Shown: positions 46,422 to 55,283, numbered from the stretch's first letter. The stretch: 64,000 bases of DNA from JACMLD01 sp963705285 (GCA_963705285.1 OY970066.1:682001-746000); one strand, 5' to 3'. The notes: a model not told the origin generated them from the sequence alone. Made by a program: numbers and translations.

Positions 46422-46671
46422 TGGTTCTTCTTGCTGTAAGCATTTTTACCAGCGCAATTAATGATACCAACATCCAGGTGCCCTCTAGCAGAACAAATGG
46501 CATGTAATGGATTAAATAGGATGCCAGGCAGGCAAGTCCACCACCAACGGCATTCATAATAACATATAAATATCCTTCTTTCGAAATTTTTCCGAGCAGG
46601 TTAAACAGATAGGCAGCCAATAACATGGTAACCCCGGTAAATCCTAACGCATCGTTGAAATTAAAATTCAT
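46411..46671 (-). CDS. CBU_0592-like small membrane protein
   Basis: 86 residues with three hydrophobic segments (about 8-28, 34-50, 56-76). FNDALGFTGVTMLLAAYLFNLLG and LYVIMNAVGGGLACLASYL are the family's conserved blocks. The function is unknown. Its 3' end overlaps that of the dehydratase gene. Confidence 0.75.
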   Translation of the reverse strand: MNFNFNDALGFTGVTMLLAAYLFNLLGKISKEGYLYVIMNAVGGGLACLASYLIHYMPFVLLEGTWMLVSLIALVKMLTARRTISQ

Positions 46672-46743
46672 AGCTTTCTTTTTACCACAGAATAATGGGC
46701 CTATAAAGGTACACGCGGCAGTATATTAACTGTCAAATAAAAA

Positions 46744-46769
46744 AGCCATTCTGCGCTGGCAGAATGGCT
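46744..46769 (-). terminator. Terminator of the DUF4920 gene
   Basis: AGCCATTCTGC-GCTG-GCAGAATGGCT, a perfect 11-bp stem, followed on the minus strand by TTTTTT. Confidence 0.85.
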
Positions 46770-46788
46770 TATGGTAATGATAGCTTTT

Positions 46789-47253
46789 TTATAGTACCCG
46801 AACGCCCTTTGCGGTAAAGATCAATTCTTTTTTGGGTGTTGTTATTTTACTGATTTCCTCTTTGCTTTTACCGGCGTCTTCTGCATAATGTTTTAACTGT
46901 TTTACAGAAGTTTCTTTAACGGTAGCGTCTCCGTCAAGCACCACTTCTTTGCCAACAATATCTTTGGGCATAAAGAAACCATAGTCTTTAAATTTTACCA
47001 TCATGGCTTCTCCATTTGCTTTTTCCACTTTCATCCAGCAGCCTTTCTCCTGGCAAACAGAAAGTACTTTGCCGGTTGCTTTGCCGGTAAATTTTGCATC
47101 TTTCATGTTGGCTTCAATCTGGCTTACGGGTACAGCGCCTTCTTCGGTGGCACCGGCACCATAATTAACACCTTTGGCAGCGGGGGTGGGTTCCTGCGCA
47201 GCAGCAATAATTGTACAGCCAAGTATGATAGCAGATAAGAGTAATTGTTTCAT
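46789..47253 (-). CDS. DUF4920 family secreted protein
   Basis: 154 residues with a signal peptide (MKQLLLSAIILGCTIIAAAQ). CQEKGCWMKVEKANGEAMMVKFKDYGFFMPKD is the DUF4920 core: a small beta-barrel with a conserved CxxxGCW. Unknown function, periplasmic or exported. Confidence 0.85.
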   Translation of the reverse strand: MKQLLLSAIILGCTIIAAAQEPTPAAKGVNYGAGATEEGAVPVSQIEANMKDAKFTGKATGKVLSVCQEKGCWMKVEKANGEAMMVKFKDYGFFMPKDIVGKEVVLDGDATVKETSVKQLKHYAEDAGKSKEEISKITTPKKELIFTAKGVRVL

Positions 47254-47346
47254 AAAATGTTATTTACTGCAAAATAAATCAATAAATCTGAATATTATGG
47301 CAAAAGCTAGCTCAAGATCGCGCCGTCGAAAAATCTGCAATCGTAT

Positions 47347-48420
47347 TTACTGTACCACGTAATAGATGACGCAGGGCTTACATTTCTTGTTACCACAAAT
47401 GGGCGTAATCTCCAACCTGAACACACCGGCCATGGGAAAATTGTACGTAAAGGGAAAGCTAAATGCCGGAAAACTTTGTACCACTGCGCCGGTCGCATTG
47501 TTTCTGAGCACAGCAGCATACTTGGTGGTGCAGCTGCCTTTGCAGGTGTATTTGCCATTTAATTTTGCAGGCGCGCCTTTTTTAACGGCCACCTTATCGC
47601 CACATTGCAGGGTTTTAACACCCGTAGCGGTAGACAATTCAAATTTCGTCCATCCATTGGGGTTACAATCGCAGGCAGTGTCGCAATTTCTTACTGTAAA
47701 AAAGAAACGGCAGGGTGTACATTTTGCATCTCCGCAAATAGGTATTATTTCCAGCGTGTATGTACCTGGCGCGTTGAATTTATAATTCCATGGAAAATTA
47801 AAAGGTGAGAAATTTTGCACTACTACGCCTGTCGCTGCATTTTTTAATACGGCTACATATTTTGCTTCGCAATTGCCAATGCATTTGTACATGCTTTTCA
47901 ATGAAATGCTGTCTGCACAGGTTAGTCCAAACTGGTAACCGCATTTCACCGTTTTTGGTGTTCCGTTAATGGTGGCAACAATAGCTCCCCATCCCGCGGG
48001 GTTACATTTACAACCGGTATCGGTACAAGGCGGAAATTTGTCTGACTGAATTTCAATCTTACATTTCTTATCGCCACGGGTAAACACCAGTATAAAATGT
48101 GCGGTGTTGCCGGCGCCGATAAACGGTGGGTGATCAGTAAAAGTAAACGGCACATTTACTATTGTGTTGGGCGGTACGGTTAACGGCGCAATACTAACAT
48201 CTCCCGCTACCTGTTGCATAAACTCCTGCAACTTAAAGGTGCAGCCCGGGCCATTGCCCACATTGAGTACGCCGGAGTATACCGGAAAACCGCTGGCATT
48301 TTTGCCCTGGCACTTCCATTGGCCAATTAAAAATTTGATGCTGCCGCAATTACAATCCTGGGCTGCCATACGTGCCACTGCAAAAACAGCGGCAAAGCTG
48401 AGTAATAAGATTCTTTTCAT
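47347..48420 (-). CDS. Secreted cysteine-rich protein with two 113-residue tandem repeats
   Basis: 357 residues from ATG 48420 (MKRILLLSFAAVFAVARMAAQ is a signal peptide; the longer frame has none). An N-terminal domain (22-135) is followed by two repeats, about 137-246 and 250-357. Every repeat cysteine recurs at an offset of exactly 113: 139/252, 160/273, 180/293, 184/297, 229/342, 234/347, 237/350. Each repeat has CNPxGW, YxCxGxCxxKYxAVL and PICGxxKCxPC, suggesting a disulfide-held beta-sandwich. I know no named family. It is divergent from the heptaheme cytochrome gene. Confidence 0.8.
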   Translation of the reverse strand: MKRILLLSFAAVFAVARMAAQDCNCGSIKFLIGQWKCQGKNASGFPVYSGVLNVGNGPGCTFKLQEFMQQVAGDVSIAPLTVPPNTIVNVPFTFTDHPPFIGAGNTAHFILVFTRGDKKCKIEIQSDKFPPCTDTGCKCNPAGWGAIVATINGTPKTVKCGYQFGLTCADSISLKSMYKCIGNCEAKYVAVLKNAATGVVVQNFSPFNFPWNYKFNAPGTYTLEIIPICGDAKCTPCRFFFTVRNCDTACDCNPNGWTKFELSTATGVKTLQCGDKVAVKKGAPAKLNGKYTCKGSCTTKYAAVLRNNATGAVVQSFPAFSFPFTYNFPMAGVFRLEITPICGNKKCKPCVIYYVVQ

Positions 48421-48618
48421 TTGGAAAGGTTTAATGATGTGTTTACAATACAGTCTTTTCAAAGGTAAACTGCTTGCATACCCTGTAACAATACCACTTT
48501 GTGGGGCTTTTGTGAAGCATAGCTGATAATGATTGATGAGTATATGGTCGTTCTGCAAGTATGAACGGTTAACAGTTACAGGCAAATAGCTCACTGCTAT
48601 TTACTAACTTGCTAATGC

Positions 48619-49872
48619 ATGAAACTATTTTGCATGTACAAACGATCTGCTGTGGCCATTTGCCTGATTGTATGCTGCGGGCTTTTATTGACACGTTGTA
48701 TCAATACCCAGGAAGAAGCAGCAGTGGCGCAAAAAAAATTGCAATTTCAGCAGTTTGCCGGTTCTGCCAGTTGTGCTGGTTGTCATAAAAGTATTTACGA
48801 TTCGCATATCCATACTGCGCATTATCTTAGCTCGCAACCAGCTGGCGAAACAACGGTTAAAGGCAGTTTTGTACCCGGCAACAACAGTTTTTCATACAGT
48901 GCACGCACGCAGGTGAGAATGGAAAAAAGAGACAGTGGCTTATTCCAGGTGGCGTATACAGACGGTATTGAAAAAGCGTTGCACCGGTTTGATATGGTAA
49001 TTGGCTCTGCCACCAAGGGGCAAACATCTGTTTACTGGCACGAGAACCGTTTGTACCAGTTACCTGTTTCTTATTTTACAGCAGCCAACCAGTGGTCTAA
49101 CAGTCCCGGTTATCCCATGATGGTTGTTTTTAACCGGCCTATAACAGCCCGTTGCCTCGAGTGCCATAGCACTTATATCAATAGCATATCGCCACCCGGT
49201 TTTGAACCCGAAGCATTTGACCCCGGCACCATGATCTATGGAGTGGATTGTGAGAAATGCCATGGCCCGGCGGCTGCGCATGTTGCCTATCAAAAAGAAA
49301 ATCCCGCAGCTGCCAACGCAAAGTATATTACCAACTCTTCCACCTTTACGCGGCAGCAACAGTTAGATGCCTGCGCCTGGTGCCATGGCGGAAGATTGCA
49401 AAAAATAAAACCACCGTTTGAATATGTGCCCGGTGAAAAGCTGTCTGATTATTTTATGGTAGATACCACGCCTCCCAACCTGGCAATGGTTGACTTACAC
49501 GGTAACCAATATGGATTGTTGCGCGCAAGCAAATGCTTTATCAACAGTGGAACGCTTACCTGTAACAGTTGCCATAACCCCCATCAGAATGAAAAAGGGC
49601 AATTGGCCATGTATTCTCAACGCTGTGCAGGTTGTCATAATACAGGCGAAAAGGGTAACCACAAACTTTGCAAAATGACCAACCAACTGGGTAGCACCAT
49701 TGCTGCCAATTGCATTGATTGCCATATGCCCGCTATGGCATCGAGGGCCATTGCAGTAAACCTGCCCGGGCTAAGCAAACCGGTGTCAGCTTATGTGCGC
49801 TCGCACTTTATCAGTATTTATGCCGATGAAACCAAAAAGTTTATGGAAGAAAAGAAAGCTGCTAGCCATTAG
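48619..49872 (+). CDS. Heptaheme c-type cytochrome lipoprotein
   Basis: 417 residues. A hydrophobic start ends at lipobox LLTRC (Cys27). Seven CxxCH haem-binding motifs are at residues 52, 179, 211, 252, 315, 336 and 365. The spacing (one isolated N-terminal haem, then a cluster) recalls cytochrome c554-like proteins. It probably moves electrons at the periplasmic or outer-membrane surface. No oxidoreductase partner is adjacent. Start could also be ATG 48634. Confidence 0.85.
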   Translation: MKLFCMYKRSAVAICLIVCCGLLLTRCINTQEEAAVAQKKLQFQQFAGSASCAGCHKSIYDSHIHTAHYLSSQPAGETTVKGSFVPGNNSFSYSARTQVRMEKRDSGLFQVAYTDGIEKALHRFDMVIGSATKGQTSVYWHENRLYQLPVSYFTAANQWSNSPGYPMMVVFNRPITARCLECHSTYINSISPPGFEPEAFDPGTMIYGVDCEKCHGPAAAHVAYQKENPAAANAKYITNSSTFTRQQQLDACAWCHGGRLQKIKPPFEYVPGEKLSDYFMVDTTPPNLAMVDLHGNQYGLLRASKCFINSGTLTCNSCHNPHQNEKGQLAMYSQRCAGCHNTGEKGNHKLCKMTNQLGSTIAANCIDCHMPAMASRAIAVNLPGLSKPVSAYVRSHFISIYADETKKFMEEKKAASH

Positions 49873-49908
49873 CAGTTGGATGATGTAGTCCGGTACCGGC
49901 GTCAATTC

Positions 49909-50451
49909 TTACAAACAGGCATCGCGCAGCATTTGCATATGTGCAAGGCCTTTCAACCTGGTAAAAGCAATATTGCGTTCGGGTATTTTTTCAGGATGCG
50001 GGTAAGATTGTAATGCCTGCTCAATGCTTTCTTCGCGCAGGAGGTGAAGCATAGGATAAATAGAACGGTTGGTATAGTTGGCCGCATCATTGGCAGGTGC
50101 GCCGGCAAAGACATACATTGGGTGGAAACTGGCTACCTGGTAGATGCCTTCATACCCATGCTTTTTCAGTACATTTTCTGCAAGCTCCACCAGTTCAAGA
50201 TAATCTTTGAAGACCGGAAAACCATTTGGCAGTATAAGCAGCGTGGTAGCAATACTTTTTGTTTCATCTAACCGGATGCACTCATTTAAAAATGATTGCA
50301 GGCAAACCTTTAGATCGGCAGACTCCTCTACCTGGTAATGGATGCTGTTTTGTTTGATTTCCCTGGCAACAAAAGGACAAAAATTGCAGGCCGACACTAC
50401 ATCAGTAATCCATTTCTTTGTTTGTATAATTACCTGTTCGCTATTAATCAT
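49909..50451 (-). CDS. DUF1415 family protein
   Basis: 180 residues. The family's conserved parts are visible: VVSACNFCPFV near the N-terminus and QVASFHPMYVFAGAPANDAANYTNRSIYPMLHLLREES. Function unknown. It is convergent with the cytochrome gene and starts just left of the repeat cluster. Confidence 0.87.
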   Translation of the reverse strand: MINSEQVIIQTKKWITDVVSACNFCPFVAREIKQNSIHYQVEESADLKVCLQSFLNECIRLDETKSIATTLLILPNGFPVFKDYLELVELAENVLKKHGYEGIYQVASFHPMYVFAGAPANDAANYTNRSIYPMLHLLREESIEQALQSYPHPEKIPERNIAFTRLKGLAHMQMLRDACL

Positions 50452-50500
50452 GATGTTACTCTCGGTTACCCGGCAAATCTAGACAACTTTTCCGGGTTAG

Positions 50501-50744
50501 GTTTCTCGCGGCGGATGGGCGGAGCAACGGGCGCGATGTTGTCTTAATCGATACATGTACTATGTCCGCAGTTCTCTGCTTCGTTTCTCGCGGCGGACAG
50601 GCGGAGCAACGGGCGCAACGTTGTCTCAGTCGGTACATGTACTGTCGTTTCTCGCGGCGAACGGGCGGAGGAACGGACGCGATGTTATTTCAAAACGAAA
50701 TAGGTGCTGCGTCCGCCGCTTCTTTGCCGTTCGCCGCGAGAAAC
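50501..50744. repeat. REP-like cluster of GTTTCTCGCGGCG units upstream of recA
   Basis: Three direct copies begin at 50501, 50583 and 50647 (GTTTCTCGCGGCG followed by a GGGCGGAG(C/G)AACGG block and a TACATGTACT tail in the first two). One inverted copy lies at 50727-50744. Copy 3 and the inverted copy make an 18-bp perfect stem (50647-50664 with 50727-50744). The sequence is much more GC-rich than its surroundings. Confidence 0.85.
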
Positions 50745-50868
50745 CAGCCGCCGGCGCACAAAACAAACTAAAAAAATACCCACAATAGGGTATTGCGCAT
50801 GTCTTTTATTTATTGTCACTTTGAGTATTGTTTAGCAGCAATCGTTTTAGTTTTTAGTTACTCTCCTC

Positions 50869-50948
50869 GTCCGCCCGGACAACCCCCGGTCGGACACAAA
50901 GTTTTCTCATGTTAACCCTGCCGCTCTCCTCCTGGCAGGGTTTTTTTT
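50869..50948 (+). ncRNA. Candidate small RNA: GC-rich hairpin plus rho-independent terminator
   Basis: Hairpin 1 pairs GTCCG-C-CCGG (50869-50878) with CCGG-T-CGGAC (50886-50895), one mismatch, 7-base loop. Hairpin 2 is AACCCTGCC...GGCAGGGTT (50914-50942) followed by T8, a strong terminator on the plus strand. No plus-strand gene lies between the cytochrome gene (ends 49872) and this terminator, and recA starts 200 bases later. A short non-coding transcript is the simplest reading. Its 5' end is not determined. Confidence 0.45.
50914..50948 (+). terminator. Orphan rho-independent terminator upstream of recA
   Basis: CCCTGCC / GGCAGGG stem followed by a run of eight T's, on the plus strand, with no gene ending in front of it. 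Confidence 0.85.
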
Positions 50949-51086
50949 GCGCCTTTCCCAATCAGCGTTCAAGCATGTAATCATTCTGGCTCAATGCGCC
51001 AACGTTTTTTCACCGCCGCCGAAACGTTTTTTCATCACAAAAATCGGTCTAAAAAAATTAGCTATTATTTACTAATAAAATTAGTG

Positions 51087-51113
51087 TTGATAACAACTTT
51101 TTACCTACATTTG
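51087..51113 (+). promoter_or_regulatory. recA promoter
   Basis: TTG (51087-51089), 16 bases, then TACATTTG (51106-51113), an exact -7 match; the leader is about 30 bases. I see no recognisable SOS box. Confidence 0.6.
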
Positions 51114-51148
51114 ACATTATATTACCTTGATTAAAAAATTAACCCATT

Positions 51149-52150
51149 ATGTCAAATACTGAAAAATTAAAAGCGCTAAAGCTTACCATGGACAAAATCG
51201 ACAAAGATTTTGGTAAAGGCAGCGTAATGATGATGAATGAACGCAGCCAGGATCCAATAGAAGTTATTTCAACCGGGTCTATCGGTCTTGATACAGCGCT
51301 TGGTATCGGCGGTTTACCCAAAGGCCGTATCGTTGAAATTTACGGACCTGAGTCTACGGGTAAAACCACCATTGCTATTCACGTTATTGCTGAAGCGCAG
51401 AAAAAAGGCGGCATGTGCGCTATTATAGATGCTGAACATGCATTTGACAGCGCTTATGCTAAAAAGCTGGGCGTAGATGTGGACAATCTTTTAATCTCCC
51501 AGCCAGATTATGGAGAGCAGGGCCTTGAAATTGCAGACCGGCTTATTTTATCCGGCGCGCTAGACGTAGTAGTGATTGACTCTGTAGCCGCTTTGGTACC
51601 AAAAGGAGAGCTGGAAGGAGAAATGGGCGATAGCAAAATGGGATTACAGGCGCGTTTAATGAGCCAGGCACTGCGTAAATTAACGGCCACTATCAGCAAG
51701 ACCAATACCATTTGTATTTTCATCAATCAGCTTAGAGAAAAAATAGGGGTCATGTTTGGTAACCCCGAAACCACTACCGGTGGTAATGCATTAAAATTTT
51801 ATGCGTCTGTACGTTTAGATATACGCCGCGTAAGCCAAATTAAAGATGGCGATGCAGCAGTAGGCAACCGTGTAAAAGTAAAAGTGGTAAAAAATAAAGT
51901 AGCGCCTCCTTTCCGTGCTGCAGAATTTGACCTAGTATTTGGAGAAGGTATTTCCAAAGCAGGTGAAATTGTAGACATGGGTGTTGAACTGGGTGTAGTA
52001 CAAAAAAGTGGCTCATGGTTTAGTTATAACACTGATAAACTGGGCCAGGGACGTGAAACCGTAAAACAACTCATGCTGGATAACCCTGCACTGGCAGATG
52101 AAATTGAAGCAAAAATCCGCGAAAAGATAAAAGAAGTAGAAGCGGCATAA
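51149..52150 (+). CDS. recA: Recombinase RecA
   Basis: 333 residues. Walker A GPESTGKTT, the DNA-binding loop region SKMGLQARLMSQALRKLT, and INQLREKIGVMFGNPETTTGGNALKFYASVRLDIRR are all typical. RecA drives strand exchange and SOS signalling. Single gene with its own promoter and a strong terminator. Confidence 0.98.
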   Translation: MSNTEKLKALKLTMDKIDKDFGKGSVMMMNERSQDPIEVISTGSIGLDTALGIGGLPKGRIVEIYGPESTGKTTIAIHVIAEAQKKGGMCAIIDAEHAFDSAYAKKLGVDVDNLLISQPDYGEQGLEIADRLILSGALDVVVIDSVAALVPKGELEGEMGDSKMGLQARLMSQALRKLTATISKTNTICIFINQLREKIGVMFGNPETTTGGNALKFYASVRLDIRRVSQIKDGDAAVGNRVKVKVVKNKVAPPFRAAEFDLVFGEGISKAGEIVDMGVELGVVQKSGSWFSYNTDKLGQGRETVKQLMLDNPALADEIEAKIREKIKEVEAA

Positions 52151-52192
52151 CGTGTGTTTTTTGGATCATGGAACATAAATGGTTAGTAAGTA

Positions 52193-52221
52193 AACAGCCC
52201 CGCTTCCGGGGCTGTTTTTTT
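52193..52221 (+). terminator. recA terminator
   Basis: AACAGCCCC-GCTTC-CGGGGCTGTT followed by TTTTTT. Confidence 0.9.
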
Positions 52222-52282
52222 GTTACATTCAATAACCGGCATTTTAGTTGTATCACCTACATTGTAATAAAACTGACATTTT

Positions 52283-52846
52283 ATGAGAAAGCTCATCATG
52301 GAACAATGGCTATCGCTCGATGGTTTTGCCGCTGACAAAAACGGACAGCTGGATTTTTTTCCTTCGGGTGATCAAAACCGGTATTCTGACCAGGACCAGC
52401 TACAATTCATGGAAGGTATCGACACTATTCTATTGGGCCGCAACACTTACCAGCTATTTGCCGAGTTCTGGCCAACGGCTACTACCGATAAAGAAATTAT
52501 TGCGGATACATTGAACAGCACCAAAAAAATCATATTCTCCAACACCCTGCAACATGCACCGTGGGGCAAATGGCCCGATGCGGACATTATGAAAGGCGAT
52601 GCTGCAGCGGCGGTAAAAAAACTGAAACAACAAGCGGGTAAAGACATGGTGTTGTGGGGAAGCATCAGCCTGTCGCAATCGCTCATGAAAGAAAACCTGA
52701 TAGACGAATACCATATACAGCTTTGCCCAACAATTACCGGTGGCGGCAGGCAGCTGTTTCCTGATTTGGATGCCTATAAAAATCTGCGTTTGATTAATTT
52801 CAGAAAATATGATACAGGCGCGCTGTTTCTGCATTACGAACCGTAA
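52283..52846 (+). CDS. Dihydrofolate reductase-like family protein (RibD C-terminal fold), copy 1
   Basis: 187 residues. The N-terminal SLDGFAADKNGQLDF, the central DTILLGRNTYQLF and the C-terminal LWGSISLSQSLMKENLIDEY...PTITGGGRQLF are hallmarks of the RibD_C/YwjB-like reductases. They bind NADPH, but the substrate of these stand-alone forms is unknown. A second member lies 3 kb downstream. Confidence 0.85.
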   Translation: MRKLIMEQWLSLDGFAADKNGQLDFFPSGDQNRYSDQDQLQFMEGIDTILLGRNTYQLFAEFWPTATTDKEIIADTLNSTKKIIFSNTLQHAPWGKWPDADIMKGDAAAAVKKLKQQAGKDMVLWGSISLSQSLMKENLIDEYHIQLCPTITGGGRQLFPDLDAYKNLRLINFRKYDTGALFLHYEP

Positions 52847-52940
52847 AAAAACAGTACCTTATTGTTCACATTGATTTTTCTACCCTGTAAAAAGTTGATG
52901 CCATACCCAGCTTCATTGATACCTTATAAATTTCGGGGCA

Positions 52941-53897
52941 ATGACAAACAATCGCAGGACATTTATCAAAAAATCTTTGCTGCTCACAGCTTCAGCAGCC
53001 GTTTCCAATTCATCTGTGGCAGAACATACCACCACACGCGGGGCAGCGGGTGATAGATTGGTGCTTTTAGGCACACAGGGAGGTCCTTTTATCCGCTCTT
53101 ACAAACAAACGCCCTCCGCCAGTCTCATTGAGTATAATCATATTCCTATTGTAATTGACACAGGGTATGGGGTTACTTTTAAACTACTGGAAGCAGGCAT
53201 CAATCTGTCTGCCTTGAAATATATTTTTATCACACACCACCATTCAGACCACAATCTTGAATTGGGCCCATTATTGTACAATGCCTGGATAGCAGGGCTT
53301 GCAACACCCGTGCATGTCTACGCACCCGCCGGGCTAACGGCAATGCTTAATGCCTGGTGGTTGTGCAATGAATTTGATATTACTACCCGTATAAAAGATG
53401 AGGGACGACCAGATATCAGGCAACTGGTGATGGCACATGAAATTGCTGAAGGAACCATACTATCCGCCAATGGTATTGAAGCAAGCGCGCTAAAAAATAT
53501 GCACCCGCCTATCGACAACAGCTTTGCATTTAAATTTAGGCTGGGCACCAAGGTCATTGTTTTCTCTGGCGATACGGCGTATTTTCCCGCTTTGGCCAAC
53601 TTTGCTGCCGGGGCTGATTACCTTATTCATGAAGCCATGTATGTGCCAGCCGTTGATAATATAATTAAGAGAAGGCCCAATGCTACCAGGTTAATTGCCA
53701 GTATAAAATCTCACCATACTTCAATAGAAGATGCGGGGCGTATTGCAACGCAAGCCAATGTAAAAAATCTGGTTATCCAGCATTTTGTTCCGCCAGATGA
53801 CAAAACCCTATCAGATCAAACCTGGTTAGATGCCGTACGCACTACTTTTGCAGGCAATGCCATAGTGGGAAAAGACATGCTGCAGTTTGCCCTATAA
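52941..53897 (+). CDS. Metallo-beta-lactamase-fold hydrolase with Tat signal
   Basis: 318 residues. A twin-arginine signal (NRRTFIKKSLLLTASAA) sends it folded across the inner membrane. The zinc motif HxHxDH is at residues 99-104 (HHHSDH), and later ligands fall in SGDT and SHHTS. It resembles RNase Z-like or arylsulfatase-type MBL enzymes. The substrate is unknown. Confidence 0.88.
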   Translation: MTNNRRTFIKKSLLLTASAAVSNSSVAEHTTTRGAAGDRLVLLGTQGGPFIRSYKQTPSASLIEYNHIPIVIDTGYGVTFKLLEAGINLSALKYIFITHHHSDHNLELGPLLYNAWIAGLATPVHVYAPAGLTAMLNAWWLCNEFDITTRIKDEGRPDIRQLVMAHEIAEGTILSANGIEASALKNMHPPIDNSFAFKFRLGTKVIVFSGDTAYFPALANFAAGADYLIHEAMYVPAVDNIIKRRPNATRLIASIKSHHTSIEDAGRIATQANVKNLVIQHFVPPDDKTLSDQTWLDAVRTTFAGNAIVGKDMLQFAL

Positions 53898-53949
53898 CAC
53901 GCACTTGCCTGCTGACCGCTCATCAAACAGGTTAGTTACTCAATACACG

Positions 53950-53980
53950 TTTGCAAAAGGCAGGTGCCATGGTAGCTTTA
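53950..53980 (+). promoter_or_regulatory. Promoter of the GIY-YIG gene, giving an almost leaderless mRNA
   Basis: TTTG (53950-53953), exactly 19 bases, then TAGCTTTA (53973-53980). The ATG follows only 4 bases later, so transcription should start at or next to the start codon. Confidence 0.6.
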
Positions 53981-53984
53981 CTCA

Positions 53985-54341
53985 ATGAAATCGAATAAAG
54001 AATTAAAAGATGCCTATAAACAAAAGAAATTCACAATAGGCGTTTTTCAAATAAGGAACACTGTTAACGGTAAGGTGTTTGTTGGCAGCAGTGTTAACCT
54101 GGATGCTGTCTGGAACCGTATCAAATCTGAATTGAAATTTGGGGGCCACCGCAATGATCAATTGCAAAAAGAATGGAAAGCATTTGGCGAAGAAAAGTTC
54201 AGGTTCGAAATTTTGTCAGAAATTAGCCAGGAAGACAAGGATAACAAAGATTATGAATACGAATTAAAAAAACTGGAAGGAATGTTTATAGAGGAAATTC
54301 AGCCGTTTGGAGAAAAAGGATACAATACTTTTAAAGCATGA
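53985..54341 (+). CDS. GIY-YIG nuclease family protein
   Basis: 118 residues. The GIY-YIG strands appear as GVFQIRN and KVFVGSS (residues about 19-37), followed by a conserved Arg region and Glu near the C-terminus (LEGMFIEEIQPFGEKGYN). Stand-alone small GIY-YIG proteins are common, but their targets are not known. The first motif is altered (GVF for GIY), as is common in these small forms. Confidence 0.8.
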   Translation: MKSNKELKDAYKQKKFTIGVFQIRNTVNGKVFVGSSVNLDAVWNRIKSELKFGGHRNDQLQKEWKAFGEEKFRFEILSEISQEDKDNKDYEYELKKLEGMFIEEIQPFGEKGYNTFKA

Positions 54342-54410
54342 TCGATTGCTGAGTTCGATCTAAGAACCCATGAAAGCTAATACAGCGTATACAACACTAG
54401 CTATTGCAAC

Positions 54411-54439
54411 TTGCAATTGAAATAAGTTGTTTACTTTTA
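54411..54439 (+). promoter_or_regulatory. Promoter of the AraC-type gene
   Basis: TTG (54411-54413), 18 bases, then TACTTTTA (54432-54439); the ATG is 28 bases downstream. Confidence 0.5.
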
Positions 54440-54467
54440 GTGAGCATTATTATCAAGGTAGCAACCA

Positions 54468-55283
54468 ATGGTATCCATTCAAACCTATACACCCAGGCAG
54501 CTGTCGCCTTACATAAAATCATTCTGGCGGCTGCAGGTACCCGCCGGTTTGAGCTATGCTTATGCAGAAGAAATTTTACCCGATGGCCATCATGAAATAA
54601 TTTTTCATCTTACTGCTGCACCGGGCCGCAAAAGACAGGGTTGCAACAACTGGTGCGCAGACCCCGCTGTTTTCTTTTCAGGACAAAATAAAAAAAGTTA
54701 TAGCCTGCAACTGCAGCCGGGTGCCTTAATGTATGGCGTTCGGTTTCACCCGCATACCCAGGCTTTGTTGTATCCATTTCCCGCGCACCTCTCAACAGAT
54801 ACATTAATTCCATTTGAAGCCATCGCAGGTACGGATCGTCTATCTGCCTGTGTTGATGAATGCGCGCAAACAACTTTCGAAAGGCTTGAACTTGCATTCA
54901 GTAAAAAGATAGCCGGTTTGCCGCGGCCAGCTGACGCTTTTGCATATGTGGAGGCAGCGGTACGCCGCATTCTACAACAGAAGGGTAATGCAACAATGGC
55001 CACGCTTGAAAAATTGACTGGTGTTACCTCCAGGCATATAGAAAAATCTTTTCAGCATTATGTTGGTGTTAGTCCAAAACAATTTTGCCATATCATTAAG
55101 TACAATCAATTTATTAATTTCCGGAAAGCACATCCCCATAAGTCGCTTACCGAATGCGCCTACGAAAATTTGTTTAGTGATCAATCGCACCTGATACGCC
55201 TTTCGCAACTTATTACCGGTCAATCGCCAAAAGCTTATTTTGGGAAACCCCATTTCATCAACGATTTTTTTCTGCACCCCTGA
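54468..55283 (+). CDS. AraC family transcriptional regulator
   Basis: 271 residues. An N-terminal cupin-like sensing part (PGALMYGVRFHPHT) is followed by two helix-turn-helix motifs in the C-terminal 100 residues: ATMATLEKLTGVTSRHIEKSFQHYVGVSPKQF and SLTECAYENLFSDQSHLIRLSQLITGQSPKAYF. The N-terminal part resembles DUF6597-type sensor domains. The effector is unknown. GNAT and DHFR-like genes follow on the same strand. Confidence 0.88.
   Translation: MVSIQTYTPRQLSPYIKSFWRLQVPAGLSYAYAEEILPDGHHEIIFHLTAAPGRKRQGCNNWCADPAVFFSGQNKKSYSLQLQPGALMYGVRFHPHTQALLYPFPAHLSTDTLIPFEAIAGTDRLSACVDECAQTTFERLELAFSKKIAGLPRPADAFAYVEAAVRRILQQKGNATMATLEKLTGVTSRHIEKSFQHYVGVSPKQFCHIIKYNQFINFRKAHPHKSLTECAYENLFSDQSHLIRLSQLITGQSPKAYFGKPHFINDFFLHP

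Noticed and set aside
50555..50788. Plus-strand frames of 69-77 residues in the REP cluster
   Set aside because: They translate the repeat units (SRRTGG-type peptides) and have no independent support.
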